Shown: positions 42,589-53,806, counted from the stretch's first letter. The stretch: 64,000 nucleotides of DNA from JAIBJN01 sp963748205 (GCA_963748205.1 CAVVIB010000023.1:310001-374000), one strand, 5' to 3'. Notes: generated by a model not told the origin, from the sequence alone. Numbers and translations: made by a program.

Positions 42589-44388
42589 ATGGGAAGTTTC
42601 AAGCTACGCCTCGTCATCTACTTCATGCTGCTTGCGCTGCTGCCGCTGGTGGCTGCGACCGTGGCGTTCACCGAGGTCGCCATCGACGGTGAGGTCAGCG
42701 CGGCCGACTCGCGCCTCTCCACGGCGATCGCCGTCGCCCAGGCCGACTATGCGGAGCAGCTCGAGGACGACGCGGTCGAAGACGCCGAGTCCCTGGCCCG
42801 CGCGACCCAGGTCCAGAGGGCCTTCGCCGAGCGCGACCGCTCGACGCTCCTCGAGACCGCGGCCGAAGTCCCACACAGCGCCTTCTTCTCTCCGAAGGGC
42901 GAGCTTCTGGCCGGCCAGCGCCCCGGACGGTATGCCGGCATGCGCGAGGTCAAGGTCGTCGCGGCCAACGGCCGCCTGCTCGGACGGATCGTCGTCCACC
43001 TGCCCTTCAGCGACGAGCTGGCGCAGGGCCTCGCCGAGAACGCCGCGCTGAAGGAGGGCGACCTCTTCGCGTTCGTCTCGGGCGGCAAGGTGATCGCGCC
43101 CGGTTATCTCCGCGGACGCGCCGACGTGCCGACCCATCCGCAATACGCCACGGTGGACGGGGGCGAGTACCGCGCCGTCGGTATCGATCTGCTCGAGGGC
43201 GACCAGGGCCGGTCGACCGTCTCCCTGATCGCGCTGACGCCGAAGGCGCAGATCGACGCGGCCGCCGGAAACCTGCGCAGCCGCTTCCTCCTCTTCGCCG
43301 TCGCGGCCATGGCCGCCGTCGGCATCGTCGCCTACACGCTCGGGCGCACGATCGTCCGCTCCCTGCGGGAGCTCTCGGCGGCCGCGGGCGCCATGGCGCG
43401 CGGCAAGTTCGAGCAGCGGGTCCCGGTCCGCGGCCGGGACGAGTTCGCCGCGCTCGGCACGGCCTTCAACGACATGGCCACCCAGCTCGAGGCACGGATC
43501 CGCGAGCTCGCCTCCGAGCGCGGCCGCGTTCGCGACGCGATCGGCCGCTTCGGCGACGCGCTCGCGGCGACGCACGACCCGTTCGCGCTCCTGCGGGTCA
43601 TCGTCGAGAGCGCAGTCGAGGCGACCGGCGCGAAGGGCGGCCGGCTGGTCGTCGACGGCAAGGTGATCGAGACCGCGGGCGATCCGGGCAACGGCGACCG
43701 CGCGCTCGTCATCCCGCTCGGGAACGACGGCCGCGAGAGCGGCATCCTCTACCTGACGCCGAAGGGCAACGACTTCAGCGACGAGGCGCGCGAGCTGGCC
43801 CACTGGCTCGGCTCGCAGGCCTCGGTCGCGCTCGAGAACGCACGCCTGCACCGGCTCGTCGAGCGCCAGGCGAACACCGACGGCCTCACCGAGCTTCCGA
43901 ACCGCCGCCACTTCGAGGAGGCGCTCGAGGGCGAGATCTCCCGCGCCGAGCGCTTCGGCGGCAGCCTCGCGCTGATCCTCGCCGACCTCGACGACTTCAA
44001 GCAGGTCAACGACCGCTACGGCCACCAGGCCGGCGACGACGTCCTCCAGACCTTCGCCGACATCCTGCGCGCGACCGTCCGCGAGATCGACCTCCCCGCG
44101 CGCTACGGCGGCGAGGAGTTCGCGGTCCTCCTGCCGCAGACCGATCTCGAGGGCGCGCAGCGCCTCGCCGAGCGGCTCTGCAAGGCCCTGGCCGCGCGGC
44201 CGATGCCGACGCACCCCGGCGCGCTGGTCGCCGTGACGGCGAGCTTCGGCGTCGCCGCCTTCCCCGATTCACCGACTCCGGCCGCGCTCTTCGCAGCGGC
44301 CGACGAGGCCCTCTATCGTGCCAAGCGTTCCGGCAAGAACTGTGTCGTCGCGGCGGACGCGGGTACCATCGTCCGCGCGCACGACTAG
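42589..44388 (+). CDS. Membrane-bound diguanylate cyclase (HAMP-GAF-GGDEF)
   Basis: A 599-residue receptor cyclase that makes c-di-GMP. One helix at about 5-27, an extracytoplasmic sensor of about 210 residues, a second helix near 232-252 (FLLFAVAAMAAVGIVAYTLG), a HAMP domain (RTIVRSLRELSAAAGAMARGKFEQRVPV), a GAF-like domain and a C-terminal GGDEF domain starting NTDGLTELPNRRHFEEAL. The catalytic motif GGEEF is at 507-511, so the enzyme should be active. The usual RxxD inhibitory site four residues before it (DLPARY) is not obvious. ATG 42589. Confidence 0.88.
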   Translation: MGSFKLRLVIYFMLLALLPLVAATVAFTEVAIDGEVSAADSRLSTAIAVAQADYAEQLEDDAVEDAESLARATQVQRAFAERDRSTLLETAAEVPHSAFFSPKGELLAGQRPGRYAGMREVKVVAANGRLLGRIVVHLPFSDELAQGLAENAALKEGDLFAFVSGGKVIAPGYLRGRADVPTHPQYATVDGGEYRAVGIDLLEGDQGRSTVSLIALTPKAQIDAAAGNLRSRFLLFAVAAMAAVGIVAYTLGRTIVRSLRELSAAAGAMARGKFEQRVPVRGRDEFAALGTAFNDMATQLEARIRELASERGRVRDAIGRFGDALAATHDPFALLRVIVESAVEATGAKGGRLVVDGKVIETAGDPGNGDRALVIPLGNDGRESGILYLTPKGNDFSDEARELAHWLGSQASVALENARLHRLVERQANTDGLTELPNRRHFEEALEGEISRAERFGGSLALILADLDDFKQVNDRYGHQAGDDVLQTFADILRATVREIDLPARYGGEEFAVLLPQTDLEGAQRLAERLCKALAARPMPTHPGALVAVTASFGVAAFPDSPTPAALFAAADEALYRAKRSGKNCVVAADAGTIVRAHD

Positions 44389-44390
44389 CG

Positions 44391-44418
44391 TTGTTTCGTT
44401 CGCCAGGTCGTCTACAAT
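44391..44418 (+). promoter_or_regulatory. Sigma70-like promoter of the 100-residue conserved protein
   Basis: TTGTTT (44391-44396), 16-base spacer, TACAAT (44413-44418). The -10 box differs from TATAAT at one position only. The start codon GTG 44455 follows a GGAGG site. Confidence 0.6.
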
Positions 44419-44454
44419 CCGGCGCCTGCCCCGTCCCCGACCCGGAGGTTGTGT

Positions 44455-44757
44455 GTGAGTACCAACGGCGAGACTAATTTCGCCCGCATCATCGAAGAGC
44501 ATCTCGAGCTGAAGCGGCGCAACTCGAACCTCGACGGCAACATGCCCATCGACCGCTACCGGGTCGAGGATCCCTTCGAGAACCATCCACTTTTCAAGAC
44601 CGAGGAGCAGGCCCGTCTGGAGGACACGCTGGGCGGCCACGAGCCCGAGCTCGAGCCGAGCAAGGTGCTCGCATGGCCCGGCGAGGACACCGACCCCCCT
44701 GTCGATCCAGAGGACACCCTCTGGGGTCGCTCGCGCGACTTCGACTGGGGCGACTAG
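44455..44757 (+). CDS. Conserved acidic small protein of unknown function
   Basis: A 100-residue soluble, acidic protein. It starts at GTG 44455 (VSTNGETNFARIIEEHLELKRRNSNLDGNMPIDRYR); a GGAGG site is 7 bases upstream. The sequence alternates charged and proline-rich stretches, ending SRDFDWGD, and contains no domain I recognise. The strong promoter suggests high expression. Confidence 0.6.
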   Translation: MSTNGETNFARIIEEHLELKRRNSNLDGNMPIDRYRVEDPFENHPLFKTEEQARLEDTLGGHEPELEPSKVLAWPGEDTDPPVDPEDTLWGRSRDFDWGD

Positions 44758-44831
44758 CCCGCAACTCGCACCACCGCGTCGCCCGCGCATCCGTGTTTCC
44801 CCTCCGCCCGTAGACGGGTAGGGATCCGCAC

Positions 44832-45251
44832 GTGAGCCGGCGCATCCTCGTGGTAACGACCGCACCCGTCGACGGCGGGGCGCTTCGCGACCGCGTGCTC
44901 GAGCACGCGGGGAACGGCCAGGCGGAGCTGAAGGTCGTCGCGACCGCGTCCGACCTCTCTCCGCTCGACTGGCTCGCGAACGCCGAGGACGATGCCCGCG
45001 ACGAGGCGGAGTCCCGAGCCGTCGAGGTCGGCCAGGCGGTCGCCCCCGAGGCGGACCGCGTCGAGGCGGAGGTGGGGGACAGCGACCCGGTGCAGGCGAT
45101 CGAGGACGCCCTGCGCACGTTCCCGGCCGACGAGCTCGTGCTCGTCACGCGCAAGGACGACGACGCCGGCTGGCTCGAGGAGGGCACCGCGAGCGAGGCC
45201 CTCGCGCGCTTCAACCTCCCGGTCACGCACCTGGTCGTCGACGAAGACTGA
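44832..45251 (+). CDS. Universal-stress-like / Rossmann-type protein
   Basis: A 139-residue cytoplasmic protein beginning RILVVTTAPVDGGALRDRVLEHAG, then a long helical acidic middle and DPVQAIEDALRTFPADELVLVTRKDDDAGWLEEGTASEALARFNLPVTHLVVDED. The strand-helix order resembles UspA-like domains, but the GxxG ATP motif is absent, so nucleotide binding is doubtful. It starts at GTG 44832. The tRNA gene follows 33 bases later. Confidence 0.55.
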   Translation: MSRRILVVTTAPVDGGALRDRVLEHAGNGQAELKVVATASDLSPLDWLANAEDDARDEAESRAVEVGQAVAPEADRVEAEVGDSDPVQAIEDALRTFPADELVLVTRKDDDAGWLEEGTASEALARFNLPVTHLVVDED

Positions 45252-45284
45252 CTCCGGGCCTCGCGCTACAGTGAGCGACGACGC

Positions 45285-45357
45285 GGGGCGTTAGCTCAGC
45301 TGGGAGAGCGCCGGCTTTGCAAGCCGGAGGTCACCGGTTCGATCCCGGTACGCTCCA
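45285..45357 (+). tRNA. tRNA-Ala (anticodon TGC)
   Basis: A 73-base cloverleaf: acceptor GGGGCGT pairs with ACGCTCC, D-arm AGCTCAGCTGGGAGAGC, anticodon stem CCGGC/GCCGG around TTTGCAA giving anticodon TGC, and T-arm ACCGGTTCGATCCCGGT. The discriminator base is A; CCA is not encoded. A -10-like TACAGT at 45267-45272 and a terminator at 45371-45392 complete the unit. Confidence 0.95.
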
Positions 45358-45370
45358 TCATCGGGGCACT

Positions 45371-45398
45371 GCCCAAAGACCTAGATTTGGGCTTTCGG
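45371..45398 (+). terminator. Intrinsic terminator after tRNA-Ala
   Basis: GCCCAAA (45371-45377) and TTTGGGC (45386-45392) form seven pairs around an 8-base loop, followed by TTTCGG. It ends the tRNA transcript just before the lactonase-like gene. Confidence 0.6.
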
Positions 45399-45402
45399 CA
45401 CA

Positions 45403-46026
45403 ATGAACGCCCCCGCCTCAACCACCATCACGCCAGTCCTCGTTGCCGATCTGCACGTCGAGGGCGAGGTGATGCCGGTCTACGTGCACGTCATCGACCA
45501 TCCCGATGCGCGCGTGCTGGTCGACACCGGCATGACGGAGCTGCACCCGGCGGTGGTGGCCGCCTTCGATCCCCGCCTCCATCCACTGAGCGAGCAGGAC
45601 TTCGACCTCGCTGGCATCGACATCGTCGTCAACACGCACCTGCACGCCGATCACTGCGGCGGCAACCACCTCTTCGCCGGCAGGCCGATCTACGTCCAGC
45701 GCCGGGAGCTCGACGACGCGCGCAGCGAGGAGGACTACATTCGCGAGTGGGTCGACGCGCCCGGCGTGCGGTACGAGCCGGTCGACGGCGAGCTCGAGCT
45801 GCTTCCCGGGCTCCAGCTCGTCCCGGCGCCGGGCCACACACGCGGCAGCCAGGTGGTCGTCGTCGAAACCGGCGGGCGCCCGATCGTCGTCGGCGGCGAC
45901 GTGGCGGTTTGGTTCGGCGAGCTCGACGAGCCGCACACCGAAGGTCAGCTGCGGGTGCTCGCGCTCGAGCCCAAGCTGGTCTGGCTCGCGCACGAGCACG
46001 AGCCGTGGCGACCCCGCACCGTCTAG
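45403..46026 (+). CDS. Metallo-beta-lactamase-fold hydrolase (lactonase-like)
   Basis: A 207-residue MBL-fold enzyme. The metal motif is NTHLHADHCGGN; further ligands appear in PAPGHTRGSQVVVVE and in GGDVAVWF, with a C-terminal LAHEHEPW. The short form with VLVDTGMTE and HLHADHC matches quorum-quenching N-acyl-homoserine lactonases, but the activity of such proteins in actinobacteria is often unverified. ATG 45403 lies right after the tRNA terminator. Confidence 0.75.
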   Translation: MNAPASTTITPVLVADLHVEGEVMPVYVHVIDHPDARVLVDTGMTELHPAVVAAFDPRLHPLSEQDFDLAGIDIVVNTHLHADHCGGNHLFAGRPIYVQRRELDDARSEEDYIREWVDAPGVRYEPVDGELELLPGLQLVPAPGHTRGSQVVVVETGGRPIVVGGDVAVWFGELDEPHTEGQLRVLALEPKLVWLAHEHEPWRPRTV

Positions 46027-46061
46027 TCGAGAGTTTGCGATCAAGCTTTCGGCTCGCCCGT

Positions 46062-46090
46062 TTGCAAATGCGCGGCGGCCGTCGTACGGT
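46062..46090 (+). promoter_or_regulatory. Candidate promoter of the M14 peptidase gene
   Basis: TTGCAA (46062-46067), 17-base spacer, TACGGT (46085-46090). Transcription would begin near 46097, giving an 85-base leader before ATG 46182. Confidence 0.5.
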
Positions 46091-46181
46091 GGCGCTGCGT
46101 CGCACTGGAGCGACCGCCCTCGGAACCCTGCGCCGGGCGCTCGTCGCAGGTTCGGAGGTGGGGGACGACAAGGGAGGAACG

Positions 46182-48958
46182 ATGCACCCACGCCGGCAGC
46201 ACACAGGGGTCCGTGGCTGGGCCGTGGCGGCGCTCGCAGCGCTCGTCACGCTCGTCGCGGCAGGGGAGGCGCTCGCGCAGGCGCCGTGGAACGGCCAGCC
46301 GATCTCGCCGGGCCTCGGCCCGACGTACGGCGAGACATGGTGCGCCGATCCGGCGGCCGAGCCGGGCATCGCGCCCCAGCAGGGGCCGCCGCTCGCGCTC
46401 ATCCCGTACGGCGCGATCCGATGCACCCTCGACAAGATCCAGGCCGAGGCGAGCGCGGCGGGGCTCCCGCAGCGCTTCACGTACTCGGTCATCGGCCGCA
46501 CCGCGGGCGGGCGCGACCACTACGAAGTCGTGGTGAACGCCTTGGAGACGGCGGAGCAGCGCCGCGACTACAAGCGCTACCTGCAGCTGCGGGAGATCGA
46601 GCTCGACGATCCGCGCCGGGCGCAGAAGCTCCTCCGCCAATGGGGCGACGACGTGAAGATGCCGGTCTTCATCGAGGCCAACATCCACGGGAACGAGGAA
46701 GAGGGCGCCGACGCGATGATGCAGGTGATCCGCGACCTCGCGACGACGCCGCTCGGTGCGAACCCGATCGTGGACGAGATCCTGAACCACTCGGTCCTCG
46801 TCATCCTCCCCTCGATGAACCCCGACGGGCGGGTCATGGGAATCCGCCAGAACGAGAACCGCTTCGACATGAACCGCGACTTCCTCGTGCAGTCGCAGCC
46901 CGAGGTGAAGAACAACGTCCGCGTCCAGCAGCGCTGGCTCGCGACGAACGGGCTCGCCCTGCACGGCTACTACAACCCGACCCTCGACGACGGCCTCACG
47001 AAGCCGCACAACCCGGGCATGGAGTACGACATCTTCGCGTACTGGAACCAGCGCCGGCTCGATGACAACGAAGCGCGGCTGACCGCGGTCCCGGGGCTGC
47101 CGGGCTCGAACGGCTACGGGATCCAGCGGCCTGTGAACGACTTCTGCCCGTGGGCGGATCACCCGATGTGGGGCGACTTCTTCCCCAACTGCGATGCAGC
47201 GGGAACGCCGCCCAGCGCCGCCACGGCCGAGGGCTGGGACGACTGGGGCCCCTTCTACACCCAGACGTACATCTCACTGCTCGGGATCGACGGCTCGACG
47301 GTCGAGATGTGCAACTCGACCGCGCTTCAGCCCGTGTACGACCCGGCCACCGGCGACCTCGACGACGCCGCCGGCTGCGGCGGCGAGGGACGGCTCGGCT
47401 CGAAGAAGGCGCAGTACGTCGTCTTCTATTCCTCGATGGACTACTGGCTCTCGCACCGCGAGGCGATGATGCGCGACCAGGTCGAGATCTACGAGCGCGG
47501 CGTGAACGACGCCGAACGGCCGAACTGCTGTGACGACCCGCTCGTCGCCTCCCGCGGGTTCGACGAGGAGAACCACAACTGGATGATCGAGTACCCGAAG
47601 GCGTACGTGATCCCGTTCGGGGACGGCGGCAGCGCTCGGACGCCGAGGCCAACCGGCTCGTGCAATGGCTGCTCGACAACGGGATCGACGTCTCGAGGGC
47701 CAAGAACGACTTCCGGTGGAACGGCGAGGAGTACCCGAAGGGCTCGTACGTCGTCTGGATGGACCAGGCGTTGCGCGGGCTCGCCCTGACCACCCTGAGC
47801 CCCGGCCAGGACATCTCCGACCGGATCTCGGTCCTCTACGCGCCTCCGGGAGCCTGGAGCCACGGTCTCGTGTGGGGCGCCGACGTCGTCGAGGTCCCGC
47901 GCGGCGACGGGAGCTTCAGGCCGCGCACGAATGAGATCCGCAAGCCGTCCGACCTCCACGGCGGCCTCGAGGGCGGCAAGGGCGTCCCGGCCAACTGGTA
48001 CGCCGTCACGGTTCGCGGGCCGATCGAGGCCCGGGCCATCCTCGACGTGCTCCGAAGCGGCGTGGACGCCGAGCTGGCGGAGGCGCCCTTCCGGGTCAAG
48101 AACGGCGACACCCTGCCGGCAGGGAGCCTGATCTTCTCCCCGCCCGACTGGGCCGCGGCCAAAGCGCTCGACGAGGCCGGTGAGGCCGCCGGCATCACGT
48201 TCAGGCGCGGGATCGGCTCCAAGCCGCCGAGCACGCTCGTAACGAGGGCGCCGAAGGTCGGCGTGCTCGTGAACAGCGCGACGCCCGAGACGTCGACGAC
48301 GACCCGGCCGATCTTCGAGGGCCTCGAGGCCGTCTTCGGCTCGGACGTTTCGTTCGTCTCGACCGTCACCGGACCGAACTCGCTCCAGAACGCCGCAACC
48401 GATCCGCTCGCCGGTATCGACGTGCTCTACAACACGGGCACTGCGTACCCGGCGGCGACGAGCGCGAACGCGAGAGCGCGGCTGACCGCGTTCTTCGCCC
48501 GCGGCGGCGGCTACATCGGGACGGGCCAGTCGGCGACGAACTTCACGTTCATGACTGCCGCTGGGCTCGTCGACACGTTCACCCGCGGCATCGACGATGC
48601 CGGCGGCGGCATCGCGCTCTGGGACAACGTCGGAGGGGCCGCGAGCCCGCTCACCGGCGCGTACCCGGAGCGGGACACGCTGTTCCTGCCGTCGAGCATG
48701 ACGTACTTCTCCGCCATCCCGACGGGCGCGGCCGTGGACGGCCGCTACGTCGGCTCGACCGGCGACCTGTTCGTCTCGGGCCTCTGGCTCGATCGTGACG
48801 CCGCCGTCGCCGGGGCGCCGATGATCGTCCACGGAGCGACGACGGCGAACAGCCGCTACCTGGGCTTCGCGACCGATCCCTTCTCGCGCATGGACGGCGA
48901 GCGGGAGTGGACGCTCATCGCACAGGGCGCGCTCTGGTCGAACCTGACGGACGGCTAG
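46182..48958 (+). CDS. Secreted M14-family zinc carboxypeptidase with large C-terminal region (apparent frameshift near 47640)
   Basis: About 925 residues. ATG 46182 (GGGAGG 7 bases upstream) starts a signal peptide (RGWAVAALAALVTLVAAGEALAQ). The catalytic zinc motif HxxE is in EANIHGNEEEGADAMMQ, and MNPDGRVMGIRQNENRFDMNRDF matches the substrate-binding arginine and metal-His region. The first frame ends near 47640, where a single base is missing; the protein then continues SDAEANRLVQWLLDNGIDVSRA through a carboxypeptidase-associated beta-rich domain to a terminal lectin/glutamine-amidotransferase-like segment (VGVLVNSATPETSTTTRPIFEG). Likely degrades extracellular protein or peptidoglycan peptides. 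Confidence 0.8.
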
Positions 48959-48970
48959 CGAGACCGATCC

Positions 48971-49009
48971 GAAGGAGGGCCGCGCCCGGTTCGGGCGCGG
49001 CCCTCCTTC
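48971..49009. terminator. Perfect 18-bp bidirectional hairpin terminator
   Basis: GAAGGAGGGCCGCGCCCG (48971-48988) pairs perfectly with its complement at 48992-49009 across a 3-base loop. It lies between the M14 gene and the convergent polyamine operon and is A-rich before and after on each strand, so it can stop both. Confidence 0.75.
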
Positions 49010-49041
49010 AAAGGTGGCCCACTCCCCGTTCTGGTTCGCGG

Positions 49042-49275
49042 CTAGGGCTCATCAACGAGGCCTTTTTCGATCCGATCGCGCGCACGCAGTGCGGCCGTGC
49101 ACGAGCACTTGTAGTTGCCGCTTTCGATCTGCTCGAGGATCTGCTCCCGGAAGGCGAGCTGGGCTGCGGTCGGGCCCGTGGTTCCGGCGGCCGGGGCCGG
49201 GGCGTCTTCCTCGCCACCGCCGCACCCGACCGCGAGCGCGGCCGCGATGACCAGGGTGGCCGTGAGACTCCTCAT
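49042..49275 (-). CDS. 77-residue lipoprotein at the end of the polyamine ABC operon
   Basis: A tiny lipoprotein: ATG 49275, signal segment SLTATLVIAAALAVGCGGG with the lipobox Cys, then an Ala/Pro linker and a short C-terminal domain containing CSCTAALRARDRIEKGLV. The start overlaps the stop of the permease (ATGA), so it is the fifth gene of the operon. The CSC pair may bind a metal or form a disulfide. Such a small lipoprotein is not a standard part of polyamine importers. Confidence 0.6.
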   Translation of the reverse strand: MRSLTATLVIAAALAVGCGGGEEDAPAPAAGTTGPTAAQLAFREQILEQIESGNYKCSCTAALRARDRIEKGLVDEP

Positions 49276-50111
49276 TGGGCCAGACCCGCGCGGCGCTCGC
49301 CGTATCGGCTGATCAGCGCCGCCGCGAGGATGAGGATCGTGCTCGCGACGATCATGACCGTCGCGACGGGCATGAGCAGGCTGGTCTGGCCGGACAGCCG
49401 CAACCCCGAGTACAGGTAGACCGGATAGGTCGCCTGATCCTGGACGAGGAAGCTCGCGACGACGACCTCGTCGATCGAGATGACGAAGGCGACGAGCAGC
49501 GAGGCGATCAGGGCGGGAAGGATCAGCGGCAGGACGACGCGTCGGAACGTTGTGAGACCGGACGCGCCGAGATCGTGCGCGGCCTCCTCGAGGCGCTCGT
49601 CGATCGACGCGATGCGAGGTAGGAGCAGGAGCACGCAGAACGGAAGAGCGATCACGACGTGGCCGATCAGCACCGCCCAGAGCCCGAGCGGAATCGGGAT
49701 GATCGGATCGGAGGGCCGGAAGAGGACGAGAAGGGAGACCCCGAGGACGACGGTCGGCACGACGAGCGGGAGAAGGAGGAGTGCCGATACACCTGCCTTG
49801 AAGCGGAGAGACCTCCGGGCCAGGGCGTAGGAGACGAGGACGGCCAGCACGGTGGCAACAACCGCCGTTCCTGCCGCGACCTTGAGGCTCGCGAACAGCG
49901 ACCCCTTGATTTCCGGGTTCTGCCAGGCAGCTTCGTAGAAGTCCGTGGTGAAGCCGCTGAGCGGGAAGGCGATGACCGTCGACGCGTTGAACGAGAAGAT
50001 CGTCAGCAAGATTGTCGGCAGGTAGAGGAAGACCAGAAAGCCTGCGAAGAAGAGGACGAGCGCGCGCTTGCCGTTCCTCGACATGAAGACGTCCGTCGTG
50101 CCTCGACTCAT
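49272..50111 (-). CDS. potC: ABC transporter permease, PotC-type
   Basis: A 279-residue six-helix inner-membrane permease for spermidine/putrescine-type import. The EAA loop that contacts the ATPase is EEAAHDLGASGLTTFRRVVLPLILPAL. Helices are seen in FFAGFLVFLYLPTILLTIFSFNAS, VAAGTAVVATVLAVLVSYALA and AVLIGHVVIALPFCVLLLL. ATG 50111 overlaps the preceding permease stop by 4 bp. The polyamine assignment is by family similarity. Confidence 0.85.
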   Translation of the reverse strand: MSRGTTDVFMSRNGKRALVLFFAGFLVFLYLPTILLTIFSFNASTVIAFPLSGFTTDFYEAAWQNPEIKGSLFASLKVAAGTAVVATVLAVLVSYALARRSLRFKAGVSALLLLPLVVPTVVLGVSLLVLFRPSDPIIPIPLGLWAVLIGHVVIALPFCVLLLLPRIASIDERLEEAAHDLGASGLTTFRRVVLPLILPALIASLLVAFVISIDEVVVASFLVQDQATYPVYLYSGLRLSGQTSLLMPVATVMIVASTILILAAALISRYGERRAGLAQ

Positions 50112-51283
50112 GTCGTCGCTCCTCCGCCGGCGCGCAGGAACCTCGCTGTCGAGAGCGCGAGGAACAGGACGACGCCGAGCAGGAAGACCGAGAGGACGGA
50201 CCCTGTCTGCCAGTTGAGCGCGCCGCCCACGAACTGACTCGCGATCGCCTGCCCGAACATATAGCCGTTGTTGCCGCCGACGAGCGAGGGCGTGACGTAC
50301 TCGCCGATCGAGGGGATGAACACCAACAGGAAGGCGGCGACGATTCCAGGAGCGGCGAGGGGCAGAGTGATCTTGCGCATCGCCTGAAGCCTGCTCGCAC
50401 CCATGTCTGTGGCCGCCTCGAGCAAGCGCCGGTCCACGGTCTCCAGCGCGATGAAGATCGGCAGGATGATGAACGGCACCCAGGCGTAGAGCAGGACGAG
50501 GATGACCGTGAACTGGCTGTAGATCAGAAACGAGACCGGGTTGTCGGGGTCGCGCAGTCCGAGCTCGAAGAGCGCGCTGTTGAACAGCCCCTGGTCGCCG
50601 AGGATGATCTTCCACGCGAAGACCCGCAAGAGGTAGCTGGTCAGGAAAGGCGCGATCACGACCAGGAGCCAGATGTACTTCGACTTCTTGATGCCGAAGG
50701 CGAGGAAGTAGGCGATCGGGAACGCGATGATCACGGCCCAGACTGCGGACGTGGTGGCCATGGTCACCGAGCGGAAGAAGAGCCGCAGGAAGTCGCCTTC
50801 GGACGAGAACTCTGCGACGCGGAGCAGGTTGTTTCCCGCGGGGATGGTCAGGAACGGCGCGAGCAGGAGCAGAAACGATCCCGCTCGAATCCAGCCGCCG
50901 TAGCGTTCCGAGAGCCGCGATCCGAAGACGGCGCCGAAGACGAGGGCCGCGAAGACGACGCCGATGACCCACGCGGGCATGTGCACGGACGTCATTCCGA
51001 GCACCTCGAGCTCCACTCCCGGGCTGAGGAACTCGCGCCAGAGCTCCATCGAGAAGCCGGGAAGCTCGCCGGTCAGCGAGGCGGCCGCCTCGTTTATCGC
51101 GAACCGCTCCAGGCCGATGCTGTAGCGGACGACGAAGTAGATCGGGACGAGGAAGAAGACGAGGAGGAGCGCGAGCGCAGGCGTGACCAACGCGTACGTC
51201 GCGAGGCGGTCCTGGGCCCGTCGGCTCCGGGCCCGGTTCTCGCTCGCGATCGCCGGCGCCGTCACGGTCGCTCGTTCCGCCAT
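50108..51283 (-). CDS. potB: ABC transporter permease, PotB-type (long form)
   Basis: A 391-residue permease, about 100 longer than typical PotB because of an extra N-terminal segment with two helices and a loop (to about residue 150). The conserved membrane region carries PVSFLIYSQFTVILVLLYAWVPFIILPIF and the EAA loop EAATDMGASRLQAMRKITLPLAAPG, and INEAAASLTGELPGF lies in a periplasmic loop. Operon with the solute-binding protein (50-bp gap) and PotC. Confidence 0.85.
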   Translation of the reverse strand: MAERATVTAPAIASENRARSRRAQDRLATYALVTPALALLLVFFLVPIYFVVRYSIGLERFAINEAAASLTGELPGFSMELWREFLSPGVELEVLGMTSVHMPAWVIGVVFAALVFGAVFGSRLSERYGGWIRAGSFLLLLAPFLTIPAGNNLLRVAEFSSEGDFLRLFFRSVTMATTSAVWAVIIAFPIAYFLAFGIKKSKYIWLLVVIAPFLTSYLLRVFAWKIILGDQGLFNSALFELGLRDPDNPVSFLIYSQFTVILVLLYAWVPFIILPIFIALETVDRRLLEAATDMGASRLQAMRKITLPLAAPGIVAAFLLVFIPSIGEYVTPSLVGGNNGYMFGQAIASQFVGGALNWQTGSVLSVFLLGVVLFLALSTARFLRAGGGATT

Positions 51284-51333
51284 TCGTCTTCCTCCTCAGG
51301 GCGGGTACTGCTCCCATACACCCCGCCGCGAGG

Positions 51334-52539
51334 CTACGCGGCCTTCACCGCCTCGCCGGCCTCCGAGTACTCCTGCCGGTTCGGCAGCGGCTGCTCGAAC
51401 CACGCCCGCGGCGGCTCGAACGCCGACGGATCGTCCAGGCTGAAGATCGAGATCAGCTCTTTGTCCTTGATCAGGTCGAGCACGCCCTCCTGCTGCGCCG
51501 AGCCGTAGGCGAAGATATCGGTGAGCGAGGCCGCGGCCTTCGGCGTGTTCGCCGCGGCGACGGCAAGCGTCGATCGGCCCGGCTGCTCCGTGGCCGCGTG
51601 GAGCACGAAGCCGCAGGTCCACGCGAGGCGGCCCTCCTTCGGCCACATGTAGCGAACGTCGACGCCCTTCAGCTTCTCGTGACGGATGGCCTGGAGGTAG
51701 CCGTCCGGCCACATGCAGGTCCCCCAGAGGTTCCCGTTGATGAAGTCGTCGATGTTGCCTTGGTTGTTGTCCCAGAAGTTCCGGATCTGCGGCTTGGCCT
51801 CGATCATCGTCTCCTTCGCCGCCTCGATCTGATCCGAAGTGAGCTTGTTCGGGTCGATCGGCTCGCCGGCGTTGATGAGCGCGCCGATCTTGATGATCGT
51901 GATGGGGTCCGAGAACGTCGCGAGCTTCCCCTCGTACGCGGGGTCGAGCAGGATGTTCCAGGACTCTTCCTCCGGCGTGATCGGGATCTTGTCCGCCCGG
52001 TAGACGAAGGCGGAGAACCCGATGTCGAAGGGGACGTGGTACACGAGGCCGTCGTCGCCCACTCCCGGTCCGCGAATCGCCTCGGGAATGCCCTCGTAAT
52101 CGGGGAGCAGCGCCTTGTCGAAAGGCTGGACCAGGCCGGCTGCGTGGAAGTCCGGCCAGTAGGCGATGCAAGGATGGATGACATCGGGGCTGTACCCCGA
52201 CGCCACCTTGGCGAGCGCCTGGATGTCGTTCTCGAGGAAGTCGAACTTGAGCGGGCTCCTCTGCCCGTATTCGCCCTTGGTGTAGGCCTCCCACATCCAG
52301 GGCGACGTCTTGTCGTACCCCGCCCACTCGAAGAACGTGATGGGCCCGTCCGGCTCGGACGCGGGGTCGAAGCTGACCGTGGCGGCCGCGTCACCGGTCG
52401 ACGCGCCGGTCTCGGGCGCCGCCGCCCCGCCGTCTCCTCCGTCATCACCACCGCACGCTGCGAGCAGCGCGCTGAGGCTCGTCGCTCCGGTCAGCGCGAC
52501 GAATCCCCGCCGCGTGAGCCTGCTGTGTTCCAGATCCAT
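51334..52539 (-). CDS. potD: ABC transporter solute-binding lipoprotein, PotD/PotF-type
   Basis: A 401-residue substrate-binding protein. The N-terminus has a twin-arginine motif (TRRGFVAL) and a lipobox (ALLAACGG), then an acidic linker and a type II periplasmic fold with FFEWAGYDKTSPWMWEAYTK, PDVIHPCIAYWPDFHAAGLVQPFDK and NGNLWGTCMWPDGY. Captures extracellular polyamine or a related cation and delivers it to PotBC. ATG 52539; a GGAGG site lies in the end of the upstream gene. Confidence 0.85.
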   Translation of the reverse strand: MDLEHSRLTRRGFVALTGATSLSALLAACGGDDGGDGGAAAPETGASTGDAAATVSFDPASEPDGPITFFEWAGYDKTSPWMWEAYTKGEYGQRSPLKFDFLENDIQALAKVASGYSPDVIHPCIAYWPDFHAAGLVQPFDKALLPDYEGIPEAIRGPGVGDDGLVYHVPFDIGFSAFVYRADKIPITPEEESWNILLDPAYEGKLATFSDPITIIKIGALINAGEPIDPNKLTSDQIEAAKETMIEAKPQIRNFWDNNQGNIDDFINGNLWGTCMWPDGYLQAIRHEKLKGVDVRYMWPKEGRLAWTCGFVLHAATEQPGRSTLAVAAANTPKAAASLTDIFAYGSAQQEGVLDLIKDKELISIFSLDDPSAFEPPRAWFEQPLPNRQEYSEAGEAVKAA

Positions 52540-52541
52540 CC

Positions 52542-53738
<1,197 letters not shown>

Positions 53739-53806
53739 GCGCCTATTCTTGGAGGCTGAGCGCGGTAATGCAAGCTCGGCGCCGGCGGCGCGGTTAGATT
53801 GCCGCC